From Prostheceraeus crozeri (Eukaryota; Platyhelminthes; Polycladida; Euryleptidae): DNA of 64,000 nucleotides. The notes under the pieces are model-generated. The model did no database searches. It saw only the letters and a program-made list of their open reading frames with translations, and was not told where the DNA came from. Both the position numbers and the translations under genes were made by a program. Shown in pieces: positions 10,438 to 21,067 of the stretch. The stretch covers positions 17,982 through 81,981 of the forward strand of contig CAJQUW010011025.1 in the NCBI GenBank assembly GCA_907163375.1, given 5' to 3'. How positions within the stretch are numbered: position 1 is the first letter of the stretch; every line of letters begins with the position of its first letter.

Positions 10438-11905
10438 TGTGACAGGAGAGGTGGTTTCACTTTGAAAACTTCCCATTGTTTCTCCACGGCTTCTGATGTA
10501 TTTTTGCATGAAGATTTCAAAAATCATGGTTTCAAAATGGCGGACAGAAAATCCAAAACAGAAATTTAGTGCTGGATTAAAACCAAGCATTTTGTCGGCA
10601 GTTTCCTATGTAATTTGACTCGCTCTACTCAAATATAATTGCTAGAAAATCATGCGATTAGCCCTTTTCAAGAAAATGACGGAAATTCAAAATGGTGGAC
10701 ATGAAGCCGAAACTGCCTTCCTGGGCTAGATTAAAAAATGTCTCAATAATCTCGCCAGCAGATTTGTACATAGTTTGACACACTCAATTCAGTTATCCTT
10801 GTTGGACTATCATACGGCTTTGCGATTTTCGAGAAATGAGAACACTTCAAAATGGCGAACATAAAACCGAAACAGCAGTCTAGGGCTCGATTAATATTAA
10901 TTCTGTATCAACAACAAGTCTTGGAGGTCCTAATACTCGTAGGTTCTTAAAATTTCTTTGAAGTGTCATGTTCGCTAGTGTATAAACCAGGGATGCGGAG
11001 TCGAAGTCAGAGTCCTAACAAATGATAGGACTCCTGCCTAACTATGCCCAAAATATTATACAAACAAATTATTTATCCTCGTGCACAGCTGTCACTGTCT
11101 TGATGTCAACTTTCTCCATCAAACAAAAGCACAGAGACTGCAGTGCATGCAAAGCTTGTAATTGTTGATGGAATGAGCCGTGATAGTGAAAAAGGATTGT
11201 CATTTCACTCTGTGATTTAGTAGAGAAGACAAGCCTTCATAGCCTCGACCACACAGCTACGCACCAAAGGTCACATCAGAGACTAAAGTAAAATACTAGT
11301 TTGCTTGAGAACATTACTTCTTACCTTAAAATTAACTGTGTGTGATGGTTCCTCCATAGCGCATATTCAAATCGAAAGTGTACTCATATTTTTTGAAAAA
11401 GGATGGGGCTTTTCCTGCTTGGTAGAGACTGGAGAAAAACCGTGTGAAGCACACATCAGCAAGTGATGTGCAAAATTGGTGAACTGTCATAGAAAATGAT
11501 TGATTTGATACAACAATGACCAAATCAGGCTCAGGTACTCCTTTAGTAATCTATGATGCAGGTCACCAGAACTACGGCTGATATTCTTCCCTTCCGGAGT
11601 CGGAGTCCTATCAAAATGATAAGACTCCGCATCCCTGGTACAAACCAAATCCAATGTGTGAATCAGTGGTCGGCGTCAGATTGATCAGATCTCCAAGACT
11701 TTTTGTTGATGCATAATGAATATTTATCGGAATTGTTTTCATCCAGCACTAGAATTCAGTTTCGGTTTTTCTGTCCGCCATTTTGAATTTTCGTAATTTT
11801 CTCGAAAAGGACTACTTGTGTGATTTTTAAGCCATCAGAAACCGTCGAGAAATATATTAAGAAATTTTCATAATGAAACCGCTTCTCCTGGTACACCGTG
11901 TTCTG
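10438..11905. mobile_element. Fold-back element built of diverged 157-bp repeats
   Basis: The segment 10,445-10,585 (CAGGAG...GGTGGTTTCA through CAAAATGGCGGACAG and GTGCTGGATT) recurs in inverted orientation at about 11,735-11,893. The left side also holds three diverged direct copies spaced about 155 and 160 bp, each with CAAAATGG(C/T)G(G/A)ACA at 10,533, 10,688 and 10,848. Inverted ends made of internal repeats are typical of fold-back elements. No transposase is present. A younger element (10,988-11,637) sits in the middle. Confidence 0.6.
10988..11637. mobile_element. Non-autonomous hAT element (MITE), 650 bp
   Basis: The ends are inverted: CAGGGATGCGGAGTC at 10,988 and its complement GACTCCGCATCCCTG ending at 11,637, with further subterminal inverted matches (TGATAGGACTCC). 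Flanking 8-mers are GTATAAAC (10,980-10,987) and GTACAAAC (11,638-11,645), seven of eight identical. CAGGG ends plus an 8-bp target duplication are the hAT hallmark. No coding sequence is seen, so it must have been moved in trans. Confidence 0.85.
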
Positions 11906-11998
11906 ATCTTCGTATTCTATTTGTGCGCATAACTTTGGTTTTCTCTTTCTACATTATATCACGATTTACTATCAGCTTACTGGTCTGGTCTTTCGTGT

Positions 11999-12240
11999 CT
12001 ACATAGTCTGTTCCTGTGAGCTGTCATCAATGACAACGTCTCTTTTCACCTGCCTGGCGATGGACACCGATGGTGTTCGAAAGATCTCGCAATACTTTCT
12101 GATATGACAATCATACTGCTTTGACGGGATTCCCTCCTGTGTTAGTCGACGTAGCGTCCACTGCCGAAACGGAGGAGGGGAATGCTCACTAATCGCTATT
12201 GAAACGTGAGTTGGTAATGCCTCAGAGATGAATTTCAAAG
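11999..12240 (-). CDS. Unrecognised open frame, possibly an exon or a transposon piece
   Basis: This 79-codon minus-strand frame (FRQWTLRRLTQEGIPSKQYD... IRKYCEIFRTPSVSIARQV) has balanced, protein-like composition and better GC than its surroundings. A second open frame in another register (12,455-12,222, containing QAFTLGLIYCSADSVELM) abuts it and runs into the arm of the palindromic element at 12,463. I recognise no family. CAG/GTGAAA within the frame could be a splice donor. It may be part of the minus-strand host gene upstream or a remnant of the autonomous partner of the palindromic element; neither is shown. Confidence 0.25.
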
Positions 12241-12462
12241 ATAATTGCGTCCATTTCCAAGATAATAGTTTCCCGGATGGTAGGTGTGAACAAGATGTCA
12301 GTTGGCATGTGTTGGCAAGAGGAATCCTCCTTCACAAGATAGAGAAATGAGAAGTATGAGTTGAACCATTGAGAGTCCATACCAGTCATTAATTCTACAC
12401 TGTCTGCAGAGCAGTAAATGAGACCGAGTGTGAAGGCTTGACGACGAGCAATCAACAGAGAT

Positions 12463-12680
12463 TAGGTCAGAGAAAACATAGAACCTCTCATTTCACCAAA
12501 ACTCCAATCTGCGTCCCAGTGAATTAAGATGTGTTTTGCTTTGATCATGTTTGACAGGAAGAGGAGCTCACTAGAGCTCGGAAGACGCGCAGATTCGTAG
12601 TAGTCATGGGGTGCACATCATCGTGAAAGTCTCATTTTCGTCCTCGTTCCCTTCAGAAACTCGCTCTCGCTGCAGAACTA
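12463..12680. mobile_element. Right arm of the palindromic MITE family
   Basis: Matches the right arm of the complete copy at 62,315-63,051: GAAAACATAGAA, CTGCGTCCCA, TTTGATCATGT, GACAGGAAGAGGAGCT, GAAAGTCTCATTTTC and the terminal CTGCAGAACTA. The left arm is missing; unrelated sequence occupies that side. Confidence 0.75.
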
Positions 12681-12921
12681 TTAAGTGAGTTAAAAGACTG
12701 TATGTTGAAGGAATATTCTATGTTGAGTTATGAAAGCTATGTTAAATATGTGGGAATGTTCCAACATGAATTAGTCAGAGATTTTGTCTGCTACTGTTAC
12801 CTTTAGTGATGATAACAAACGTGGATGAAGCAACTGCACTTTGCAGCATGGTCCTATTTCATTCCAGACATCGCAAGTAGATTTAGTTTTGAAGAAATTT
12901 GACCCGCTGCATAATTTGTAT

Positions 12922-13735
12922 AGAAAAGCAAGTGCAAAGGACCGATTCATATATTTCAAGACAGTTAAAACTAAAAAGTCCTATGTGGCTATCCTATATT
13001 TTTTATTGATGGCTATTTGACCGTGCCTGAGGACAAGCCTTTGCCTGTGTTTGGTCCTGAGAGAAAGATTGTTCATTTGAAGCTCACTTTTATTGATGAT
13101 AGAACAGCTCAGTTTGTAAAGCGCTCTATTCGCGCTCTTCTTAAGTGTGTCCCGGTAGTGAAACCGGTTGTTACATTTTCGACCTCTCGTGTTCCGGCTA
13201 GTTCGCCCAAGGATAAACTTCTTGTTTCTGCTCATTCTAAAGTTATTTATAAATTTGAGTGCGCTTGCAGTGGCAAGTACATTGACAGAACAGAAAGAAC
13301 GGGTCAAGGAGCATATACCCAAGTGGTTGTTGGAAGGGAGGAGTGCTCCTCCTCGATCCAAGTCTTTGCCCGAGAGCTCTATTACTCGACATTTACTTGC
13401 TAATGGATGTGACCTCTCAGGTGTCAGAGAGCGTGTAGATCCCACGTCAGAAGTGTGCTTTGTTTCATGAAGGCTCTGGCCATTCAAGCGATTGCTCCTG
13501 AACTGTGCTTCCATAAGCAGTTCGTGATTGGCCTTGGGCTACCATGGCAATAGCATTGATTGCAGTCCATTTACCGTCCTTGTCTTACACTGCATGTTAT
13601 TAAGTTATGTTCCTCTGATTAATACCAGTTCCGTGTCAACACACGACTTAGAGCGGACGAAAGGCCTCATAATCTGATTTTAAATGTCACTTTGTCTTGA
13701 AATATATGAAACGGTCCTTTGCACTTGCTTTTCTA
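12922..13735 (+). mobile_element. Penelope-like element 3' fragment between inverted repeats
   Basis: About 41 bp at 12,922-12,962 recur inverted at 13,692-13,735 (AGCAAGTGCAAAGGACCG on the left). Between them lies the C-terminal coding part of a Penelope-like element on the plus strand. Inverted flanks around truncated copies are known for Penelope-like elements. The copy is old and 5'-truncated, with no reverse transcriptase left. Confidence 0.6.
13017..13560 (+). pseudogene. GIY-YIG endonuclease region of a Penelope-like element (fossil)
   Basis: Order of features: a linker (IDDRTAQFVKRSIRALLK, then a PVVKPVVTFSTSRVPASSPK segment), the start of the GIY-YIG nuclease (VIYKFECACSGKYI), its second half in another register (RVKEHIPKWLLEG, SSITRHLLANG) and the closing ELCFHKQFVIGLGLPW typical of the family's C-terminus. 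In intact elements this nuclease nicks target DNA for reverse transcription. The fragment is broken and cannot act. Confidence 0.75.
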
Positions 13736-13949
13736 CATATAAATTTAGTTTGTAGATAAATCGTTGAACAAGATAAAGTAACTGTCAACTTTTTGAAAAT
13801 CTGGACATACAGAAACTTCTCAATTAAACTATTCGCTCTTATTTCTACATGCGATACATTTTTTAACGACGCGGCATCCTTGCTGCATACCCGTAGCCTA
13901 CAGCAACATCGGCTGTAGAAAATGGCTGTTTGACCATCATGATGATTGG

Positions 13950-14700
13950 ACTAGTGTGATGGTGGTGTCTGATAGTCAGTTAGGAGTAACTGCTATGATA
14001 AGTGCTGGTAGTGGAAGAATGAATAGTTGCCTGAGGGAGATCGATCGGCTGGGATGCAGTAAGTCGATGCAGAGGAAAGAATGGTGTTCGTGTGGGTGCC
14101 CGGTCATTGTGGTTCGGTGGGAAATGAATTGGCGGATGAGGCGGCTAATAGAGCTAGAAGTGAAGACCAAGAAGATGTAGAGTGGTCAAGAGTTGGTGGA
14201 AGAAACGGGAAGTAGTTCATGTGTGGTCGCATGAAGGATGTGGAAGGGTGTATGGTGAGGGTGTGAAGCACAATTTGAAGAGCAGTTGGTCTCGTGAAGA
14301 GAGAGTGAGTATGGCCCGTTTGAGATCCGGACACTCTCTTGAGTTGGGGACATGCAGAAAAAGAACTGGGATGGATGGGTCCGGCTTTTGTCGTCGATGT
14401 GGTGAGGAGGTGTTGTAGTCTGCTGAGCATGTCATGGAGTGTGTTGCTGGTGAAAGGAAGCGTGATGATGAGTTTGAGATTTCAACTAATAGTTTGTTTG
14501 TTTTATGTTGTAGACCGCAGGAGGCTCTGCAGTACTGGCAGTGGTGGAGGTGGGTGAGTCTAGCCTGAGCCAACAACGGCAACGGTAACGGCACCAGCAA
14601 CATCGACAGCTGTCTGGCCTGTGGCCATTAAGAGCTCTGGCACCCACAACCTCATCAGCCTCGAACCCTGGACCGTCTGCACCCGCACCCATCTGCGGAA
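13950..14700 (+). pseudogene. LINE RNase H domain and C-terminal tail, degraded
   Basis: Plus-strand frames show the RNase H signature FVWVPGHCGSVGNELADEAA (about 14,088-14,150, split between two frames), then the LINE C-terminal segment REERVSMARLRSGHSLELG and C-x2-C with EHVMEC (about 14,300-14,455). A GC-richer 3' part to about 14,700 is probably the element's 3' untranslated region. The RNase H would remove template RNA during retrotransposition. Several frame changes and stops; reverse transcriptase and endonuclease are missing. The order RNase H then CCHC-like tail fits RNase H-bearing LINE clades. Confidence 0.7.
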
Positions 14701-14767
14701 CACTAACAACTGAACTATCCTACCACTGCACAGGAAATTGCAGTTTCATTCAAGTTGAAGAACTTAC

Positions 14768-14954
14768 TGACAGCCGATCGGAGCTGAGAGCTACACGCCC
14801 GCCTTGACAGGAGTCAGGATCCAAATGAACTGTTGGAGGACCGATTCTCCCTTCCGTGAGGAAACGCTGTTCTGCCTCACTGTCCACTGAGGATTCAGCA
14901 TCCAGCAACACTGATTTAATGTGCGAGCTCAACGTCTTGAACTGGAGCCGTTCG
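14768..14954 (-). CDS. Host gene exon (187 bp), gene not identified
   Basis: On the minus strand a pyrimidine-rich TTTCTTGCAG acceptor precedes 14,954 and a GTAAGT donor follows 14,768. The exon completes one split codon, then encodes 62 residues beginning ERLQFKTLSS, including SVLLDAESSVDSEAEQRF, RIGPPTVHLDPDS and GGRVALSSDRLS. It is open throughout, less AT-rich than its surroundings and not seen elsewhere in the window. Its starting phase (one base) matches the two bases left over by the exon at 23,342-23,432, giving a Ser codon at the junction. The acidic, serine-rich sequence reads like a linker region of a larger protein; I do not recognise the protein. Confidence 0.6.
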
Positions 14955-15368
14955 CTGCAAGAAAGTTCAACATGATAATCATGAACGGATTCAAAATAGA
15001 CAGAATTTCCAATTAAGTAGAAATTCCAAATGACAAAATATTTTTACATTTCAAAATCCAATCATCTACATGAAAATTAATTTCAATAAAATCCAGAGAG
15101 ACCAACAAAGTAAAGGAAAGTAATATAAAATCAACAAGGTTCGAAGCCGATTAAGGTTGTCCTACAATTATTGACCCAAATAATCTGCTAATAAAATGTT
15201 GTGTGAATGAGATGAAAGCACTCCATCTACAGAGCAATGTAGAAAATTGCGAGTGATGAAGAACTGCGGCACGGATGGGAGCACTCTAATAGTACTTTGA
15301 ATGAACAGCTGAAAGGACATAACAGGAAATCCTTTCATCCAAGATGATGACAAAGTGTTCTTGTTGAC

Positions 15369-16665
15369 ACTTCCTGACCACTGCCGGTGCTGCTCTCTGC
15401 TCGTCTCCAGCGGCCCCTGACCCTGAGTCCTTCATGACCTCCTCCCATGCTGCTCTCGGATGATCTCTACCTGCCCCTGACCCTGAGTCCTTCCTGACCT
15501 CCTCCCATGCTGCTCTCGGATGATCTCAACCTGCCCCTGACCCTGAGTCCTTCCTGACCTCCTCCCATGCTGCTCTCGGATGATCTCAACCTGCCCCTGA
15601 CCCTGAGTCCTTCCTGACCTCCTCCCATGCTGCTCTCGGATGATCTCTACCTGCCCCTGAACCTGAGTCCTTCCTGACCTCCTCCCATGCTGCTCTCAGT
15701 TGGTCTCCACCTGCCCCTGACCCTGAGTCCTTCCTGACCTCCTCCCATGCTGCTCTCGGTTGGTCTTTACCTGCCCCTGACCATACTTCCTTCCTGACCT
15801 CCTCCCATGCTGCTCTCGCATGATCTCCACCTGCCCCTGACCCTGAGTCCTTCCTGACCACCTCCCATGCTGCTCTCGGATGATCTCCACCTGCCCCTGC
15901 CCCTGAGTCCTTCATGACCACCTCCCATGATGCTCACAGTTGATCTCCACCTGCCCCTGACCCTGAGTCCTTCCTGACCACCTCCCATGCTGCTCTCGGT
16001 TGGTCTCCAACTGCACCTGACCCTGAGTCCTTCCTGACCTCCTCCCATGCTGCTCTCGCATGATCTCCACCTGCCCCTGACCCTGAGTCCTTCCTGACCT
16101 CCTCCCATGCTGCTCTCGGATGATCTCCACCTGCCCCTGACCCTGAGTCCTTCCTGACCACCTCCCATGCTGCTCTCGCATGATCTCCACCTGCCCCTGA
16201 CCCTGAGTCCTTCCTGACCACCTCCCATGCTGCTCTCGGTTGGTCTCCACCTGTCCCTGACCCTGAGTCCTTCATGACCACCTCCCATGATGCTCACAGT
16301 TGATCTCCACCTGCCCCTGACCCTGAGTCCTTCCTGACCACCTCCCATGCTGCTCTCGGTTGGTCTCCAACTGCACCTGACCCTGAGTCCTTCCTGACCA
16401 CCTCCCATGCTGCTCTCGCATGATCTCCACCTGCCCCTGACCCTGAGTCCTTCCTGACCTCCTCCCATGCTGCTCTCGGATGATCTCCACCTGCCCTTGA
16501 CCCTGAGTCCTTCCTGACCTCCTCCCATGCTGCTCTCGGGTGGTCTCCACCTGTCCCTGACCCTGAGTCCTTCCTGACCTCCTCCCATGATGCTCACAGT
16601 TGATCTCCACCTGTCCCTGACCCTGAGTCCTTCCTGACCTCCTCCGATGCTGCTCTCGGGTGGTC
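15369..16665. repeat. 60-bp minisatellite, about 21.6 copies
   Basis: Exact 60-bp period with unit CCCTGAGTCCTTCCTGACC(T/A)..., each unit differing by a few bases. Units come in subtypes: GGATGATCTC, GGTTGGTCTC, GCATGATCTC and CACAGTTGATCTC. The two-unit block 15,901-16,020 is repeated exactly at 16,261-16,380, so a 360-bp (six-unit) block has duplicated. Because 60 is divisible by three, long open frames exist on the minus strand in three registers (up to 276 codons, 15,767-16,597), encoding 20-residue repeats. It lies inside the predicted 8.4-kb intron and is most likely non-coding. Confidence 0.97.
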
Positions 16666-17125
16666 TTTAATAATATTTGTCCGAAGTCGACCCTTTATGT
16701 CGTGATTTTCCCTGAATTGAGTGGGATGATATTCTAACTTCAATTAGCAAGCTTCTGCAACATCAAACAACAGCTGTCGATAAAATTTGCTACATCTCTC
16801 ATGTTCTCGGGTTGCTATCTAGGAAGTGTTGGCAGTAGAAATTCTATTATCTTGCGTAGTTGTCTGAGATACGATGAACAGACGTCAAGTACAGAAGGGA
16901 CGTCACCGCATTAGTTGCTGTTATCGACATTGTTTGTAGGGGATAACTGCTAACTCCACAAAACAACTAAGTAATGAAAACCATCTCCATGGTGTACCAG
17001 ATGTTCTACAGACATAAAGTAGTAGAAATAAACAATGAAGAGTTCGGATATGAAGATGTTTTTTTAATCAGAAACTCCCACAGCTATAATTGTTTTGGGA
17101 AATGTCAAAGGATCGACATGTTAAG
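16666..17125. other. No feature seen
   Basis: AT-rich intronic sequence with no open frame, repeat or motif that I can support. Confidence 0.5.
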
Positions 17126-17525
17126 GGCCTTCGCGCACTAGGCAACCACAGAAGTGAGCGACCATGGAAAGGCGACCAGATGACTCCACATGGAAGATGA
17201 ATAAGGAAGAATTGGAAAGTCATATTAACTCGTTATGAAGAAGAAAATGAACTAAAAGTGATTGCAGATCCGTCCTCTCTGAGTTAGCATCTGATTTTTG
17301 CATGCGCAGATTTATACAAGCCATGTGTTGCAGGACAAGTATGCTTCACATACATTATATTTCAAGAAGCTAATTACCCCAGCTGTGACATGCAATCTAT
17401 AATTCAACAGCTTCTCACCTTTCTCGCACAAATCTCGAATAAACTTTGATCAATGAAGTTGTGAATGAGAAAAAGGAAGATATATAGTGGTCACCGCGAC
17501 CAAGAACGCCTAGTGAAAGCTTTGA
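17126..17525. mobile_element. Possible Harbinger-type MITE
   Basis: The left end GGGCCTTCGCGCACTAGGC follows TTA; the right end GCCTAGTGAAAGCTTT is an imperfect complement. Subterminal GCGACC/GGTCGC motifs occur on both sides. GGGCC ends next to TTA fit PIF/Harbinger miniature elements, but the right terminus is degenerate and a matching TTA is not clear. Confidence 0.4.
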
Positions 17526-17574
17526 TATTGACTGCCATGTACTTAGGTGGTCGCTGGGCTTCCTGGTCGCATGT

Positions 17575-18008
17575 GCATTAATAACAGTCGCTACGACTAA
17601 GTGCGCGGACATCACAGGTGATCCCTATATCCACAAAGGACTTGCTGTTCATCTTACTTACAACGATATCCCGTCAACCATTTTTGAGGGTGAGACGTCT
17701 CGCTCGGAAAATATTGGCCATGTTTTGTAAAAATCTAAGTTCATTGGATTTGAATATTCACGAAAACCATCAACTGAAACATCAAATAATAGTTCTTCAC
17801 AATGATTTCATAATGGCATTAGGGACCTGCAAAGCTTCGAGAGAAATTCGAATCGGTTCACTTTGACTGGTCAAGAATCTCTCCAATTGTATTCTGTTGA
17901 TTTGTGACCTCTTCTCGATCGACACGACTCTGCATTAACAGGGGTCGCTACGACTAAGTACGCGGACATCACAGGTAATCCCTGCATCCACATCGGACTT
18001 GCTGTTCC
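17575..18008. repeat. Pair of 75-bp direct repeats
   Basis: Segments 17,575-17,651 and 17,933-18,008 share GCATTAA, GTCGCTACGACTAAGT, CGCGGACATCACAGGT and GGACTTGCTGTTC. The 282 bp between them show no gene. They may be the ends of one element or the scar of a duplication. Confidence 0.75.
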
Positions 18009-18244
18009 ACTCGTGAAGTTTAAAGAAGCTTGTGATGCTGGATTCTTTTGAAAACCATTGAAGATGTCGGTTGCTAAACAAGAATAAGTCGAAACAGCTG
18101 CATGCTATACAGTTTGTGCTGCACATGCTGAGCCTACACAGCACGTGCCGGTTGCAAGCTCGGGTTCCTAAAAACTTTTTAAATCATGAACCTAAGCTAC
18201 CATGCTATTCAATTACCAGACCCGGTCTAATCCAAGCTTAAGGT

Positions 18245-19090
18245 CGAATTCGAATGACGCGACTGAGGCGACTCGAGAAGCGCGACTGTCAACTTGCACT
18301 GCTTTCCATTGTATCGAATCACCCCGTTTCGAATCACGCGACTCTAGTCGTACAGTCGACGCGTCTACGGCTCTAAGCACGCGACTCCAGCCGCTTCGGA
18401 AGCAATCAGTTGGCAACAGTCTTCGCGACTATTGACTGCTTAGTGACTCACCACAGAGACAAGAAAGGAAAGACGATGGTTTCATCATATGGGTTGACAA
18501 TTTAAAAGCTTCACCACCAACACATACATAAGATAATTCAGGAGTATTAGGAAATTTTCTCGTGGGTAAAAGCCGTCATTCTTTACTACCTTTCCTATGT
18601 TAGATTTCTCGATTAAACCACAGTCGCCTTCTTTTCCATGTGAGCCAATATCGACCAGCAATTTATATTTTGCATGTATAAATGCCAACAAGACTACAGA
18701 GAAATAATCCCTATAGTTACAAAATTGAGAGCCACTTTTCCCGGGACAATTCGATCAAAGATAGCATACTTAAGATTGAATTGGTCAATATTCAGGCCAA
18801 ATAACTTTCTAAATATTGTTTCATCTTTCATCAAATGCCTTTCTATTAGAATACATTGAAATTCTTTGACTTCTCTTTTCGCATAAACTTCATGTATATC
18901 TCTTATTTTCATCTTTACAGCGAGAACCGTTGTTTCTTCTCCATCTTCCTCCTCCAAGAGAGCAGATAATAAAGCTCGTCGCTTCACCATTTCCATAGCC
19001 TAACACAGACAGCTGAACAACAGCGACATGAAAGCGGCTGTAATCGTGACTCATTACAGTCGTACGACTCTAGTCGCGTCATTCGAATTC
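18245..19090 (-). mobile_element. Internally deleted PIF/Harbinger transposon
   Basis: Inverted ends GAATTCGAATGACGCGACT occur at 18,245-18,263 and, complemented, at 19,072-19,090. The left 190 bp contain many GCGACT/AGTCG motifs, including a second TIR-like copy near 18,329, probably transposase-binding sites. Two pieces of a Harbinger transposase lie inside on the minus strand. I could not define the 3-bp TWA target duplication, so the outer borders may be a few bases off. Confidence 0.7.
18485..18996 (-). pseudogene. Harbinger transposase remnants (HARBI1-like)
   Basis: The first frame (18,996-18,694) matches the N-terminal region of Harbinger nucleases: RRALLSALLEEEDGEE, then KEFQCILIERHLMKDETIFR and LFGLNIDQFN. 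The second frame (18,691-18,485) matches the nuclease core around the second catalytic Asp: AKYKLLVDIGSHGKEGDCGL, EKSNIGK, with a following MYVLV. The stretch between these parts in intact proteins, including the first catalytic Asp, is missing, as is the C-terminus, so this is a non-autonomous derivative. Family assignment rests on these two conserved blocks. Confidence 0.7.
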
Positions 19091-21067
19091 CATCTTTCTA
19101 CAAACAGTCTACAATATAGTTATCAAAGTATTCTGTAATCCTATTAACTTGTACAAGTATGACATTCAGCTACGAATTTGGAAGTCGGCAGATTTAAGCC
19201 TACAATATATTGTTGTGAACTCTGCCTGAGTAAATAATTTAACCCTTTCATGCACATTGTGCCTTTTAGAGGACATCCTTTGAACACATGTTTGACCCCA
19301 AAGCGGCAAAAATTTGTAACTAAAAAAAAGAGAAGATCAATGCACTTCTAATGGCGCCTCTACAGACTTCGTACGATCCCTAGAACGCCAGCAAATTGAA
19401 TTTAAAGAAAATTTATATTTTTCAAAAAATCTTTTATTTTGAAAATAATTCATGCATCAATAGGTTACGGATGATAATTGCGGACAGGCATGGCATGTTA
19501 GGCTGCATTTGGAAAGACAATTCAGCGATATAATATTTTCGGACCTTGCTGTAAAAATTCCATTATCACTTTCTGAAGATTTATATAGAAATGATAGAAT
19601 CTGGGAAAACTGGCGCTTCAACGGGCTCTGGATTTAGGTATAGGAGCGATTGATGAAGGCTGCGTTTCCAGTCTCAGATGAGATTCAAAAGACTTCTAAC
19701 AGCCTGAGGTTACAAGCCAAGATGCCATCATCAAGCATAATTCCTGGCAAAACAAGGCCAATGTGATTCGCATATCAAGCCAACATTCACTATCCAACTC
19801 ATAATCTACCATGAGTTGTCAAATGTGTCTTTCCAAATAGGCGAGTTATAAAGCAGACTACATTTATCTAAGAAAAATAGACGCAAGTTTGACTGCTTAC
19901 TTTATCAACTGCCATGGAATCAGTGTATACTTCAACAGCTATCCAAAAACGTTTTTAATGTACCTATATACTTTCGTTTTGATTTTGCTACCTTTCGGCC
20001 AATGTTCCACCGCAACATGCAGATCATGAAATGGTCAGCTTTCTCCATGTATTTCTATATTTGGTTGATTGGATAGCACTAATTAATGACAGATAGATTG
20101 CATTCTTTTGAGATCATATTCACAAACGGTACATTTAGCTTCACCGTCCACCATTCCAGCGGTTGCAAGGTTTCTTATACATTTTCTCATAACGTGTCCG
20201 AAACATTTCATGTAGCGTCTATTCACATTAATTAACACCTGCCTGTCGGTGCTTGAAAGACTTGCTCGTTGCTCATGTTAAGAATTCACGAGATCTTCAA
20301 TATCCCTCGGCTAAGCAGGACTTAAATCAAAAAGCTATGCAAATTTTCTATGATTCGATTCGACTAAAAATTCGCCGATTCGCAGGTCCTTAAATGGGAT
20401 GGTGTCCTTTGCTTCGAAGAAAGCTCAGCAGCTCACAAGTCCGATTGCATGGAGATCCCAACTTCTCAGTTTAAGATACTAATAGCCTCTGACGTCATCC
20501 GGGGACCTCCAATTACCTCTTCGACCTATCAATGTGACAGTCACATTTACATCTGTTGTTCTAAAATGCTTAGCTTCGTTAAAGGACGCTTTGTGATCAT
20601 TATGATGTTCAATGTTGGTCGCATAATCGTTAACAATCAGCTCAATTTTCAACAATAAAATTCAAATTTACGACAAAACTGAGCATTTTAGAGCATTGAA
20701 CATTGCCAACAGATAGATGTGACCTTTGTCAACTATGTGAAAGAGGTAACTTGAGGTCACATAAAGCGTCAGATGCTATTTTTAGCTCAAATGACAAAAT
20801 GACTCCTTTTTGATCTCCCTGCAAGACCTCTAAGTCAACTGCGATCTTGAATCATCTATTGGAATATTTAAACGGTTTTCGTGCTGGACTCTTGGAAGAA
20901 AAGTCTATTTTGAAGAATCGTAATGCACATACGCATTGCCATACTTGAATCGCCACATGGAACACAGGATTTCAAATTTTGCAACTCACTCATACAACGC
21001 TAGGCTGAATCCCAAAAAGTAGGGGAACAGCTGCACCCAATCCACGACAATGTCAAAGCATTCTTGT
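19091..21067. other. No gene seen in 2 kb of AT-rich intron
   Basis: Neither strand shows a protein-like frame or clear repeat. A TTAACCCTTTCATGC sequence at 19,239 resembles a piggyBac end, but no partner was found. Confidence 0.5.

Noticed and set aside
13956-14692. Minus-strand frames opposite the LINE RNase H region
   Set aside because: Shadows of the GC-richer LINE sequence; the plus-strand reading carries the conserved motifs.
15586-16610. Long minus-strand frames of 110-276 codons as genuine genes
   Set aside because: Three overlapping registers are open at once because the unit is 60 bp; no domain, no promoter or splice evidence.
19239-19263. piggyBac terminus (TTAACCCTTTCATGC)
   Set aside because: No inverted partner next to a TTAA and no transposase nearby.
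20499-20506. TGACGTCA, a CREB-type site
   Set aside because: An isolated 8-mer in non-genic DNA; expected by chance at this scale.
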